From Parasutterella excrementihominis YIT 11859 (GTDB taxonomy: Bacteria > Pseudomonadota > Gammaproteobacteria > Burkholderiales > Burkholderiaceae_F), in assembly GCF_000205025.1 (NCBI RefSeq), contig NZ_GL883677.1:1-64000 (forward strand): 64,000 nt of DNA, read 5' to 3'. A program made the position numbers and the translations under genes. The notes under the pieces are model-generated. The model saw nothing but the letters and a program-made list of their open reading frames with translations, was not told where the DNA came from and searched no databases. Within the stretch, counting starts at the first letter, position 1. Each line of letters starts with the position of its first letter. Below, one piece after another: positions 1 to 8,090 of the stretch.

Positions 1-31
1 ATGACGGTGTTTTACGGGCCCTGTTGATAAA

Positions 32-1555
32 ATGCTGACAGGACGTGCTCAGTACTATTTAGACAAGAGCAAGTTCACGGAAATCGGAGAATTCACCGAC
101 CCGAATGAAAGCCCAGAATACGATATTTTCTACGCAGGCCACACTTCTCCCTCGATCAGCCTGGCTTTCGGCCTCGCTAAAGCAAGAAGCCTCAAAAAAG
201 AAGACTTCAATATTGTTGCATTCATCGGCGACGGTTCTTTGAGCGGCGGCGTTGCCTTTGAAGGCTTGAATAACGCCGGGAAGCTCAATGACAACTTCAT
301 CGTTATCGTCAACGACAACCAAATGGCAATTGCCGAAAACCACGGCAGCCTCTACGACAATTTAAGGGAATTAAGAGAGACCAACGGTCAGAGCGAACAC
401 AACTACTTTAAGTCTCTGGGCTATGACTACATTTACGTCGCCGAAGGCAATGACTTAGAGTCTGTGATTAACGCTCTGAAGAAAGCAAAAGACACGAAGA
501 ACCCGATCGTTGTTCACTTGAATACTCAAAAGGGCGAAGGTTACGCCCCTGCTGAAGCCCACCGTGAAGAGTTCCACTTCAGCGCACCGTATGACGTCGC
601 TGACGGTGAACCTCTGCAGCAGTCAAATGAGTCGAATTACATCACCGACACGCGCGATTATTTACTCCGAAAGGTTAAAGAAAATCCGGAACTGCTCATC
701 ATTTCTTCCGCAACACCTGAAGTCTTCGGCTTCATGGAAAAGGAAAGAAAAGCTTGCGGCAACCAGTACGTTGACGTTGCAATTGCCGAACAGACCGGTG
801 TTTCCACAATGACCGGCGCAGCCAGAGGCGGTGCCAAGGTTATCTACCCTGTAATGGCAACCTTCCTTCAGAGAGCTTATGACCAGCTCGAACAAGACTG
901 GGCCATGGACAACAGTCCTGCCGTCATGCCGGTTATGGGAACTGGTATTCGTGCCCTGACAGACCTGACTCACCTTGGCTTCTGGGACATTCCGATGATC
1001 ACTTCGATCCCGGAAATCGTTTACCTTGCCCCGACGAATGTTGAAGAATACTTCGCCATGATGGACTGGGCCCTGAATCAGAACGAACACAAAGTTGCCA
1101 TCCGTGTTCCGACCTATAGCTATGAACACAGCAAGGGGGAGGTCGATACAGACTACAGCGACCTCAATAAGTTCAAGGTCGTTAAAGAAGGCAAAGATGT
1201 TGCTGTTATCGCGGCCGGTGACTTCTTCGTTAAAGGCGAAAGCGTTGTCGATGCTTTAGCAGAAAAAGGCATCAATGCAACGTTAATCAATCCTCGCTTC
1301 GTCTCCGGTGTTGACACCGAACTTCTGAATTCTCTTAGGCAGAACCATAAGGTTGTTGTGGTTTTGGAAGACGGTTCTAAGGAAGGTGGTTTCGGCGGCA
1401 GAATCGCTCAGGCTGTCGGTGCAACCGGCATGAAGTGCCTGACCTACGGTCTTGAAAAGAAGTTCGTTGATCGTTACAACCCTGAAGAACTCGAAAAGGC
1501 TTATCGCCTGACAGTTCCTCAGATCGTTGAAGACACTCTCAATGCTTTGAAGTAA
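32..1555 (+). CDS. 1-deoxy-D-xylulose-5-phosphate synthase-like transketolase, 5'-truncated
   Basis: Thiamine-diphosphate enzyme of the DXP synthase/transketolase family, which condenses pyruvate with glyceraldehyde 3-phosphate for isoprenoid, thiamine and pyridoxal synthesis. The TPP-binding GDG...NN motif is at about residues 66-81, followed by the pyrimidine-binding and C-terminal transketolase domains. The listed first residues match the KMLTGR segment that family members have about 70 residues from their N-terminus, so the true start is missing. The frame is closed by a TGA at bases 2-4, and the residues just before KMLTGR do not fit the usual HQxYxHK pattern, so there may be a contig edge, an error or decay here. 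The shape (HTS..SLACGLAKAR-like, about 580 aa when whole) resembles the short DXS-like paralogues of anaerobes. Whether it is the housekeeping dxs is unclear. Confidence 0.8.
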   Translation: MLTGRAQYYLDKSKFTEIGEFTDPNESPEYDIFYAGHTSPSISLAFGLAKARSLKKEDFNIVAFIGDGSLSGGVAFEGLNNAGKLNDNFIVIVNDNQMAIAENHGSLYDNLRELRETNGQSEHNYFKSLGYDYIYVAEGNDLESVINALKKAKDTKNPIVVHLNTQKGEGYAPAEAHREEFHFSAPYDVADGEPLQQSNESNYITDTRDYLLRKVKENPELLIISSATPEVFGFMEKERKACGNQYVDVAIAEQTGVSTMTGAARGGAKVIYPVMATFLQRAYDQLEQDWAMDNSPAVMPVMGTGIRALTDLTHLGFWDIPMITSIPEIVYLAPTNVEEYFAMMDWALNQNEHKVAIRVPTYSYEHSKGEVDTDYSDLNKFKVVKEGKDVAVIAAGDFFVKGESVVDALAEKGINATLINPRFVSGVDTELLNSLRQNHKVVVVLEDGSKEGGFGGRIAQAVGATGMKCLTYGLEKKFVDRYNPEELEKAYRLTVPQIVEDTLNALK

Positions 1556-1606
1556 CAACCAAATTGATAAAAGGCCTCCGCGCAGAGTGGAGACCCTAAA
1601 GATTTG

Positions 1607-1641
1607 TTAACGGAGCGGAAAACCCGCTCCGTTAATTATTT
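1607..1641. terminator. Bidirectional rho-independent terminator
   Basis: A perfect 12-bp stem (TTAACGGAGCGG paired with CCGCTCCGTTAA) with a 5-base loop follows the transketolase gene. The right arm touches the stop codon of the convergent MFS gene. The T-rich tails are weak on both sides, so efficiency is uncertain. Confidence 0.6.
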
Positions 1642-2778
1642 GTGCAGTTTCCTCAGAAGAAGAGCGAGACTAAACATCAATGCGATCAAGCCCAAAACAA
1701 TAAACAGAGCTTCATGCAGATTCGTGTGCTGGGCCATCCAGCCGATAGACGGCGGAACAACTAACAAACCGCCGTAAGCCATAAAAGCAACCGTACTCGT
1801 GGCGGCAGCTGCGGGTATTTTCCCGTTTTTACCTGCCATACTGAAAAGCGTCGGAACAATCGGAGCAAGACCTAGACCCATAACAGAATAGGAAACTAAG
1901 ACCAGCGCAACGGAGCTAAAGCTCAGTACTCCGACCATGCCGATAAAAGAAATGACGGATCCGAAAATAATCACAGGGATTTCTCCGAATTCTTTTCTAA
2001 GCGGATCGCCGACTAAGCGAGCGACGAACGTCACTCCGGAAAAAATTCCGTACACGAGAGCTCCGACTCCCAGCGAAGCTTCTTTCACAGTAGTCAAATA
2101 GAGAGCACCCCACTCTCCAACAGAACCTTCAGCTGCATATGCTAAAAGCGCCATAACAGCACAGACCAAAACGACGAGAGGAATTTTGTGTCGGGTCTTA
2201 GCGGTTTTTTCTTCATCTACGCGTCTCTCCGGAAGCAGATATTTGTTAAGCAGCAGACTGAGCAATACAAAGGGGACAGAAGCCCAAAAAAAATTAAGGC
2301 CTGCCGTTAAACCCACGGTTGCGCAGACTGAGCCGATGAGAGAAGCCAATACAGCCCCAAGGCTGTAGAAAGCATGGAAAAGATTCATGCTCTGACTCTT
2401 CGAGTAATGCTCGTACAGCACACCTTGAGTATTCATTGCCACGTCCAGCATACTGATGCCGATCCCCATGGCCCCAAAGCCGAGCAAGACAATTGGAAGT
2501 GCAGTACTAAAACCAATCAAACAAAGTCCCGCAGCGGCAATGACGGCAGTAACACACAACACCATTCGGCTGCCCACTTTTCTAATAAGCGCCGGGCTGC
2601 CTCCCAATCCGACTAAACCCAAAGCACCCGTGCAAAACAAGCAAAGGCCGATAAGCGAATCTGACAACTCCGCAGCTGCCTTCACAGCAGGAAGACGAGC
2701 CATGAGGAGACCGTACATTAAGCCTGGCAATAAGAAGAAAATGCAGCAAGTTAATTTCGATAGCAGAGGATGAAACAT
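1636..2778 (-). CDS. MFS transporter, YbjJ-like
   Basis: Twelve-helix major facilitator superfamily carrier of the inner membrane, about 380 residues from the start chosen here. It has the family's alternating hydrophobic helices, the inter-helix segment RKVGSR after helix 2 and a central charged loop (PERRVDEEKTAKTRHK). It resembles E. coli YbjJ and fucose-permease-like exporters; the substrate cannot be read from sequence. The frame stays open to an ATG at 2838 and a TTG at 2844, but those starts would leave only about 10 bases to the divergent regulator gene. The ATG opening MFHPLLSK sits just before the first helix and leaves room for promoters. The divergent MerR-type gene is its likely regulator. 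Confidence 0.8.
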   Translation of the reverse strand: MFHPLLSKLTCCIFFLLPGLMYGLLMARLPAVKAAAELSDSLIGLCLFCTGALGLVGLGGSPALIRKVGSRMVLCVTAVIAAAGLCLIGFSTALPIVLLGFGAMGIGISMLDVAMNTQGVLYEHYSKSQSMNLFHAFYSLGAVLASLIGSVCATVGLTAGLNFFWASVPFVLLSLLLNKYLLPERRVDEEKTAKTRHKIPLVVLVCAVMALLAYAAEGSVGEWGALYLTTVKEASLGVGALVYGIFSGVTFVARLVGDPLRKEFGEIPVIIFGSVISFIGMVGVLSFSSVALVLVSYSVMGLGLAPIVPTLFSMAGKNGKIPAAAATSTVAFMAYGGLLVVPPSIGWMAQHTNLHEALFIVLGLIALMFSLALLLRKLHK

Positions 2779-2852
2779 ATAACTTTTCAAATAGTTAATA
2801 ATTACGGAAGGGAATGTTAAAGTATGGTGTAACTCCATAGTCAAATCTCAAA

Positions 2853-3644
2853 ATGCTTAAAACCGCTGAATTTGCAAAAATGTGTCACACGACAAAAGAC
2901 ACGCTTATCTTTTATGACCGCATAGACGTTTTTAAACCTGCATTTGTTGATAGCAAAAAATATCGTTATTACGAAGTGCGCCAAGCCGTGCAATTTGCTT
3001 TTCTTTCTCACTTAAGAGATATCGGCTTCAGTCTGGAAGAAATTAAAGAATTCATTAAGCGGCCGAATGAAGAGAAATTCATAAAGCGATTAGAGGAGAG
3101 ATCCGAAGCCTTTCGTGAAGAAATTGAAAAGGCCAAACGATTTCTTCGTTACACGGACGGAATCCTGGAACTAAGCAAAGAAGCCTCTCGACACGTCGAA
3201 GGAGTGATTTCGGTTGAGAGAAAGAAAGAGCGGACTTTTCAATACACACCTTTTCTCAAGCCATGCTCCTTCAATACGATGCGGGAATATACAGACTTTC
3301 TTTTCGAGTCCAGACAGGATGAGACAACGTCGGTTCCCTGGGGTTATGTCGCCGACTTTAAAAGGGACGCGGACAATAGGCTTGTCTTTTTAGGCAGTTT
3401 GGACTTTCCGCTTAAGAGAAAAGGAGTACAGCTGCTAAAGCTCCCTGCAGGACACTACGCTTCTTGGTTCTTTAGAGGAGATATGAACGAACACCAAAAA
3501 CTGTTCCGGAAAAAAGTTTCCGAACTGGAGAAAAATTACGTTTTGACTGACAAGGCCTTTCTGTTCGATCAATCCTCGGTCCTGCTGCTGGGAAACGGCG
3601 AAGTCTTCACAACCAAATACGAGATCTTATTGATCGAAGATTAA
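2853..3644 (+). CDS. MerR-family transcriptional regulator with effector-binding domain
   Basis: The N-terminal winged helix-turn-helix (residues 1-70, including TTKDTLIFYDR and KKYRYYEVRQ) is typical of MerR proteins. A long dimerisation helix follows (about 75-110, rich in Glu/Lys), then a C-terminal domain of about 150 residues resembling BmrR/GyrI-type small-molecule binding domains. Such proteins usually twist a divergent promoter and induce a neighbouring exporter. The head-to-head MFS gene fits that role (inference). No clear Shine-Dalgarno sequence precedes the ATG, but a later start would remove the DNA-binding helix. Confidence 0.8.
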   Translation: MLKTAEFAKMCHTTKDTLIFYDRIDVFKPAFVDSKKYRYYEVRQAVQFAFLSHLRDIGFSLEEIKEFIKRPNEEKFIKRLEERSEAFREEIEKAKRFLRYTDGILELSKEASRHVEGVISVERKKERTFQYTPFLKPCSFNTMREYTDFLFESRQDETTSVPWGYVADFKRDADNRLVFLGSLDFPLKRKGVQLLKLPAGHYASWFFRGDMNEHQKLFRKKVSELEKNYVLTDKAFLFDQSSVLLLGNGEVFTTKYEILLIED

Positions 3645-3728
3645 CAATTTTCTCTAGAGCTCATCACAGCAGGTCGCCGAATTGTTCCCGATCGCTCTCT
3701 AGGCCTTTAACGGCGCTATTTCCAAGAA

Positions 3729-3780
3729 TTGTTTTCGATAGTTATTTTGCTATCATCGCTATACATTATTTGAATAGCGA
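3729..3780 (+). promoter_or_regulatory. Promoter with two overlapping ModE-like dyads upstream of modC
   Basis: A candidate -35 (TTGTTT, 3729-3734) and -10 (TATCAT, 3751-3756) are 16 bases apart. Two inverted repeats cover this region: CGATAG...CTATC (3736-3754) and a perfect TCGCTAT-N11-ATAGCGA (3756-3780). The second has the arm sequence and spacing of ModE operators (CGTTAT...ATAACG in E. coli) and ends three bases before the modC ATG. A molybdate-responsive repressor is the expected ligand. No modE gene lies in the window. Confidence 0.6.
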
Positions 3781-3783
3781 ACA

Positions 3784-4470
3784 ATGATCTCCTTCGATTT
3801 TACGGTCAGGATAGAAGACAGAAAATTTCGATTCTCTGCTGACTTATTGTCTGAAAGAATTGCAATATTAGGCAGAAGCGGCGCGGGAAAATCCACCTTG
3901 GCAAAGGCCCTTGCCGGCTTATTAAAACCCGAATCCGGCTATATCAAATTTGGAAAACGCATTCTTTTTGATTCCAGCACCGGCGTCGACCTCCCGCCTC
4001 AAAAAAGAGGAATAGGTTTCGTATTCCAAAATCATCGCTTATTCCCGTTCATGAGCGTCAGAAAGAACTTGTTGTTCGGACGCCATTTCGCCAATAGAAA
4101 AAATGCGCTCTCTTTCGACGAAGTCGTTCTCTTTCTGGAACTCGAACCGCTTCTGAACAAGAGTCCTTCAAAACTCTCGGGCGGTGAGTCACAAAGAGTC
4201 GCTCTCGGACGAGCTCTGCTCTGTGCTGAAAATTTCATGATTTTGGACGAACCGCTTTCGAGTTTGGATCCTGTCCTCAGCAACTCACTCCAGGGTTATT
4301 TGGAAAGAATTCATTCTTTTGCCGGCCTCCCCTTTCTGTACATCACCCATAGACCTAATGAAGCGCTGCGGCTCACCGAAGAGGCCCTGCTGGTCGCGGA
4401 GGGGAAAAATGTTCTTCTCGGAAAAACCAACGAAGTTTTAAATCAATCTCAATTTTTAAGGAGTGAATGA
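3784..4470 (+). CDS. modC: Molybdate ABC transporter ATP-binding protein (short form)
   Basis: ATPase that powers molybdate import. Walker A GRSGAGKST (about residues 31-39), Q-loop FVFQNHRLFP, signature LSGGESQRVALGRAL and Walker B MILDEPLSSLD are all present. At 228 residues it stops soon after the ATPase core, whereas E. coli ModC (about 350 aa) carries a C-terminal TOBE/MOP molybdate-binding domain; that domain is absent here. Gene order is C-A-B-D rather than A-B-C, and the stop codon overlaps the modA start. The start lies only 3 bases after a ModE-like operator and has no obvious Shine-Dalgarno. Specificity for molybdate rests on the neighbours. Confidence 0.85.
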   Translation: MISFDFTVRIEDRKFRFSADLLSERIAILGRSGAGKSTLAKALAGLLKPESGYIKFGKRILFDSSTGVDLPPQKRGIGFVFQNHRLFPFMSVRKNLLFGRHFANRKNALSFDEVVLFLELEPLLNKSPSKLSGGESQRVALGRALLCAENFMILDEPLSSLDPVLSNSLQGYLERIHSFAGLPFLYITHRPNEALRLTEEALLVAEGKNVLLGKTNEVLNQSQFLRSE

Positions 4471-5195
4471 TGAAAATCCATACTGTTGCTCTCGTTGCTG
4501 CTCTTTGCTTCAGCAGTCAAGCCTTTGCCGAAGTCTCCTTGACGACCGGCGCAGGTTACGCAAATATGGCCAAAGAACTTGCAAAAGCTTTCTCAGCGAC
4601 TTCCGGAAATAAAGTCACTGAAAACTTCGGCGGTAATATCGGCCAAATGATGGCCCAAATCGCAAACGGAAACGGTGCCAATGTCGTGATCTCCGACGAA
4701 GGTACTCTCAAGAGCCTTAAAACACCCGTTCAGCTTACCGACATTCATTCCTTAGGAAACACGCCGCTTGTTTTCATTTGGAAGAAAGGCTTGAACCTCA
4801 AAGGCGTCTCCGATCTCGGAACGGATAAAGTCAAACAATTTGCTTACCCCGATCCGAAGGCCGCCATTTACGGACGTGCCGCCCAGCAATACCTCGATAA
4901 CTTAGGGCCTAATACTGTCACAAAAGACAAGGTCATGAAAATCGCTTCTGTTCCGCAGGTCACTGCTTATGTCATCAAAGGTGAGGTTGATGCGGGCTTT
5001 GTGAACCGCACAGCCACCCGCGCAAATAAAGAAAAGATCGGCGGAAGCGAAGAATTGACGAAAGGATATGCACCGATTCATATGATTGCAGCCGTTGTGA
5101 AGGGACATGAGGGCGACAAGAACGTTCAGCAATTTCTTGCATTCCTTCAATCTGAACAAGCGAAGAAAATCCTTATGAAACATGGAATTCAATAA
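4470..5195 (+). CDS. modA: Molybdate ABC transporter periplasmic binding protein
   Basis: Extracellular solute-binding protein of the ModA family (usual size about 230-260 aa). A Sec signal peptide (MKIHTVALVAALCFSSQAFA) precedes a mature chain that begins EVSLTTGAGYANMAKELAKAF, the typical ModA opening that positions oxyanion-binding Ser/Thr residues. Two in-frame ATGs are adjacent; the second is chosen because the AAGGAG ribosome site is better spaced from it. It overlaps the modC stop by one base and is followed 3 bases later by modB, so the genes are probably co-translated. Confidence 0.87.
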   Translation: MKIHTVALVAALCFSSQAFAEVSLTTGAGYANMAKELAKAFSATSGNKVTENFGGNIGQMMAQIANGNGANVVISDEGTLKSLKTPVQLTDIHSLGNTPLVFIWKKGLNLKGVSDLGTDKVKQFAYPDPKAAIYGRAAQQYLDNLGPNTVTKDKVMKIASVPQVTAYVIKGEVDAGFVNRTATRANKEKIGGSEELTKGYAPIHMIAAVVKGHEGDKNVQQFLAFLQSEQAKKILMKHGIQ

Positions 5196-5198
5196 GCT

Positions 5199-5867
5199 AT
5201 GAATTCCGAAACCGTTTTCTTTCCTCTGCTGCTCACAACAAAGACCTGCGCGGTTTCGCTGTTCCTGTTTTTGTTTTTAGCTGTTCCTCTTTCTTATTGG
5301 CTTGCCGGCAGGAAAAGCATCTTTGCAAAAGCAGTCGAACTTCTGATTACACTGCCGCTTGTATTCCCGCCGATCGCGCTGGGTTATATGCTGTTGGTAG
5401 TTTTAGGAAGAAACGGATTAGTCGGCATCCTCCTAGAAAACTTGGGCCTAAGGATGGTATTTTCACAAACCGGCGTTATTCTCGCTGCATTCATTGCCGG
5501 TCTCCCTCTTGTCGTCAAACCTCTGCAGGCCGCCTTTGACTGTCAGGAAGCAAAGGAATTAGAGGAAGCTGCACGCGTATGCGGTCTTAACAAACTCAAA
5601 ACTTTCTTTTTCATCTCGATTCCTCTTTGTTCAAAAACACTTTTAGCGGGGTTACTTCTTGGATTAGCGAGAGCTTCCGGAGAAGTGGGAATCACCATGA
5701 TGCTCGGCGGTAATATTTCGGGAAGAACTAATACGCTCTCTCTGGAAATTTTCAACAGTGTCTCCAGAGGAGATTTCGACTGCGCCGCATTTCTGTGCAC
5801 AATCTTGGCAGTTTTTGCAGGACTTATTTATGCCGCCTTATATTTCCTGCAGCCCAAAAGGATTTAG
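5199..5867 (+). CDS. modB: Molybdate ABC transporter permease
   Basis: Inner-membrane channel subunit with about five or six hydrophobic helices and the EAA loop that docks to the ATPase (EEAARVCGLNKLKTFFFISIP, about residues 120-140). The length of 222 aa matches ModB. It lies 3 bases after modA and just before modD. Tungstate transport by the same family cannot be excluded. Confidence 0.87.
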   Translation: MNSETVFFPLLLTTKTCAVSLFLFLFLAVPLSYWLAGRKSIFAKAVELLITLPLVFPPIALGYMLLVVLGRNGLVGILLENLGLRMVFSQTGVILAAFIAGLPLVVKPLQAAFDCQEAKELEEAARVCGLNKLKTFFFISIPLCSKTLLAGLLLGLARASGEVGITMMLGGNISGRTNTLSLEIFNSVSRGDFDCAAFLCTILAVFAGLIYAALYFLQPKRI

Positions 5868-5870
5868 TTT

Positions 5871-6707
5871 ATGTTTTACATACCCACATCATTTTTAGAA
5901 AATATCTTAAAGGAAGACATTCCATGGAATGACAGCACCACAGAGGCGCTCGGTATTTCAGGTGTCCCCGGTAAAATTTCTTGTTTTCCCAAAAAAGACG
6001 GCTTCGTCAGCGGCATTGAAATAGGTGTGAGACTTTTCAAAGAAGTCGGCTTAGAGGTGACTTGTATAGGAAAAGACGGCGATTTTTACAGTGCCGGACA
6101 AACGGTTTTAGAAGCCCGCGGCACTGCCGAAAAAATCCATTCCGTCTATAAGACCGTCCAAAATATCCTTGAGTACTCTTCCGGAATCACGAACCGCGTC
6201 AGAGCGATGACAAGGCAAATCGAGGCTGCCGGTTCTAAGGCCAAAGTCGCTGTCACTAGAAAACATTTCCCCGGAACAAAAACCATTTCTCTGAACGCTG
6301 CCCTCTTAGGAGGCGCTATTGTCCATCGCGCCGGACTGTCTGAATCTATTCTTGTTTTCGATCAGCATCGCGTTTTTTGTAAAGATCCCGTTGCCGCCAT
6401 AAGTGTGGCGAAGAAGCACGAACCTGAAAAGAAAATCGCGGTAGAAGTAGACAATGAAGAGGAAGGTTTTAAATACATCCACGCCGGCGCAGACATTATT
6501 CAGTGCGAGCGTTTCAGTCCCGCAGCTCTGAAAGCTTTCGTTGCTAAAGCTAGAAATATTAGAAACGATGTCATCATTAATGCTGCCGGTGGTATTAACG
6601 ATACCAATGCATCCGAATACGCCCTAACTGGCAGCAACGTATTGGTTACCTCGTGGGTTTATTTTGGACGTCCTTTCGACATCAAAATGAAGATTTCGTC
6701 CGATTAG
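5871..6707 (+). CDS. modD: ModD, quinolinate-phosphoribosyltransferase-like protein of molybdate operons
   Basis: Homologous to nicotinate-nucleotide pyrophosphorylase (NadC) but of the ModD subgroup found only in mod operons; its biochemical role is not established. Family motifs visible: SSGITNRVRAMT (about residues 100-112), VTRKHFPGTK (about 124-133), the acidic VEVDNEEE and the closing glycine-rich NAAGGINDTNA phosphate-binding loop (about 237-247). The length of 278 aa is normal. Last gene of the modCABD unit; a terminator follows. Confidence 0.85.
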   Translation: MFYIPTSFLENILKEDIPWNDSTTEALGISGVPGKISCFPKKDGFVSGIEIGVRLFKEVGLEVTCIGKDGDFYSAGQTVLEARGTAEKIHSVYKTVQNILEYSSGITNRVRAMTRQIEAAGSKAKVAVTRKHFPGTKTISLNAALLGGAIVHRAGLSESILVFDQHRVFCKDPVAAISVAKKHEPEKKIAVEVDNEEEGFKYIHAGADIIQCERFSPAALKAFVAKARNIRNDVIINAAGGINDTNASEYALTGSNVLVTSWVYFGRPFDIKMKISSD

Positions 6708-6732
6708 AAAACCAATAGTTTTCGTTTCGAAT

Positions 6733-6768
6733 AACGGCAGGCACCATGATGAGGGCTTGCCGTTTTTT
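6733..6768 (+). terminator. Rho-independent terminator after modCABD
   Basis: AACGGCAGGC pairs with GCTTGCCGTT (one G-U pair) around a 12-base loop, followed by a run of six T. It closes the mod operon. Confidence 0.75.
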
Positions 6769-6832
6769 CAATTCGTTTCTAGAACACTTAAGGCATAACA
6801 CACAAGACTTCAAATACAAGTTGCCAAAAAAC

Positions 6833-6913
6833 TCAAGGCTCTTCGTAAAAGTAAGACTGTTCGATACCTTTGAAGATCATTTCTCGATTATTGACATCTG
6901 ACGTCAGGGCTGA
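6833..6913 (-). pseudogene. Severed C-terminal tail of the Fic gene
   Basis: Read one base out of frame with the upstream Fic ORF, these codons give [16 protein letters not shown] and then IEQSYFYEEP before a TGA. This matches the C-terminus of class III Fic proteins (usual ending xREvFmKGIDqSYyYEGY), including the inhibitory S-x-x-x-E motif. The tail follows directly on the RFL of the upstream frame when one base near 6914 is skipped. This indicates a frameshift rather than an independent gene. Confidence 0.75.
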
Positions 6914-7361
6914 GAAATCTTAGTTCCAAATCATTCACCGGACTTCTTTCCATCGCTTGAAGATAGGCAGTCTTATCCACTTTTTTCCAGTCGACTACTA
7001 CACCTAAATTTTTCTTGAGAATCTGGTCAAGCCAAATACGAGTAGACCTTCCATTTCCTTCCATAAAAGGATGGGCTACGTTCATTTCAACGTACTTCGA
7101 AATAATTTCCTCGAAGGTCTTTTCAGGCATCTTCTCGATTTTTATTAGCGCCTCAACAAGGTAAAGTGCGTTCACAAAACGGAAGTTTCCCTTCGAGATA
7201 TTCTGTTGCCTAACTTCACCGGAAAAGTCGTACAGACCGTTAAAGAGATATTTGTGAATTTGCAGGAGGCCTTTGAATGAACCGACTTCGATAGAGTTGA
7301 CATCTCCTGTTTCAAAGAGTGCCTTTGCTTTGGCAAGGCCCTGTCTATCCAAGTCTTTCAT
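6888..7361 (-). CDS. Fic-domain AMP-transferase, C-terminally frameshifted
   Basis: Fic enzymes transfer AMP (or other nucleotide moieties) from ATP to hydroxyl side chains of target proteins. The active-site loop [12 protein letters not shown] (residues 97-108) has the catalytic His and the full HPFx[D/E]GNGRxxR signature. The flap region is [11 protein letters not shown] (52-62). The 157-residue frame ends in SPDVRCQ, out of register with the family; the missing end, including the inhibitory motif, is found in the next frame (separate entry). If the frameshift is real, the enzyme would be released from its class III autoinhibition or be unstable. No antitoxin gene is adjacent. The start is the ATG opening [16 protein letters not shown], which fits family alignments. 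Confidence 0.8.
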   Translation of the reverse strand: MKDLDRQGLAKAKALFETGDVNSIEVGSFKGLLQIHKYLFNGLYDFSGEVRQQNISKGNFRFVNALYLVEALIKIEKMPEKTFEEIISKYVEMNVAHPFMEGNGRSTRIWLDQILKKNLGVVVDWKKVDKTAYLQAMERSPVNDLELRFLSPDVRCQ

Positions 7362-7426
7362 CGTCTCTTGCCGTCGTTGGATAATAAAAAATCCCAGGAG
7401 GCAATAGCCAACTGAGAATCAATTAA

Positions 7427-7520
7427 TGGCGGAGAAGGAGGGATTCGAACCCTCGAGACCGGTTTTTGCCAGTCTGCACCCTTAGCAGGGGTGTGCCTTC
7501 AGCCACTCGGCCACTTCTCC
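7427..7520 (-). tRNA. tRNA-Ser (anticodon GCU)
   Basis: Acceptor stem GGAGAAG/CTTCTCC, discriminator G and an encoded CCA. The anticodon stem CACCC/GGGTG encloses loop CTGCTAA, giving anticodon GCU. A long variable arm (class II) and a TTCGAAT T-loop identify a serine tRNA. Total length with CCA is 94 bases. Confidence 0.95.
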
Positions 7521-7641
7521 GCACATCGATCATTGCGATCAGGAAAGCGTATTCTATAGATAAAGTTTATTTTTTGCAAACGAGTTCAAAACGGGTCTCA
7601 AAAGGCGAACGTCCACATTCCTCTAAGTATCTCGCTTAACC

Positions 7642-7941
7642 TCAGTTGTTCGGAATACAGTGAAAGCGAATAACTGCACTGGCTCGCTGCGCTTCGTAAT
7701 TAAAAATGCGGTTTTTATCGGTTATGTAGTAAACCTGGGGAACTAAATTTTCTTGGATGCCCTTACAATATAAACAGGCTTGATCCTCAAGTCCTTTCGC
7801 GACGACTTCACCCTTCATGGTGAAATCAAAATAACCGGAAATCTCATAGTCATTCGGTCCGATTTGTCTATCTGTCCAGCTGCATCCGGCAACAACAGAA
7901 GTCAAAACAAAGAGGCCAAGGGTCGTGATTATCCTTTTCAT
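7642..7941 (-). CDS. Small lipoprotein of unknown function
   Basis: A 99-residue protein with a type II signal peptide: basic start MKRIITT, a hydrophobic core, then lipobox VVAGC with lipidation at Cys20. The mature part has a CLYCKG pair and a final His-Cys, so it could form disulfides in the periplasm. I do not recognise a family. It stands alone between the serine tRNA and the rubrerythrin gene, transcribed away from the latter. Confidence 0.65.
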   Translation of the reverse strand: MKRIITTLGLFVLTSVVAGCSWTDRQIGPNDYEISGYFDFTMKGEVVAKGLEDQACLYCKGIQENLVPQVYYITDKNRIFNYEAQRASAVIRFHCIPNN

Positions 7942-8019
7942 TTTTGCTACTGTTTAAAGTCTTTTATTGCACTGTAACTGATTCGATTTTTCATTTCATC
8001 CGCTCCTGTTCGAATTGGT

Positions 8020-8047
8020 TAACAAGGCTTAAAGTTGTCGTTATAAT
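8020..8047 (+). promoter_or_regulatory. Sigma-70-type promoter of rubrerythrin
   Basis: TTAACA (8020-8025) and a consensus TATAAT (8042-8047) separated by 16 bases, about 44 bases before the start codon. No additional operator is evident. Confidence 0.6.
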
Positions 8048-8090
8048 CCTCCGAAACCCTATTTTTTTAGCTTCTTAATGGAGAAAAAAC

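Noticed and set aside
6833-6913. An independent small gene downstream of Fic
   Set aside because: The peptide has no start codon or ribosome site and matches the missing C-terminus of the Fic family, so a frameshift explains it better.
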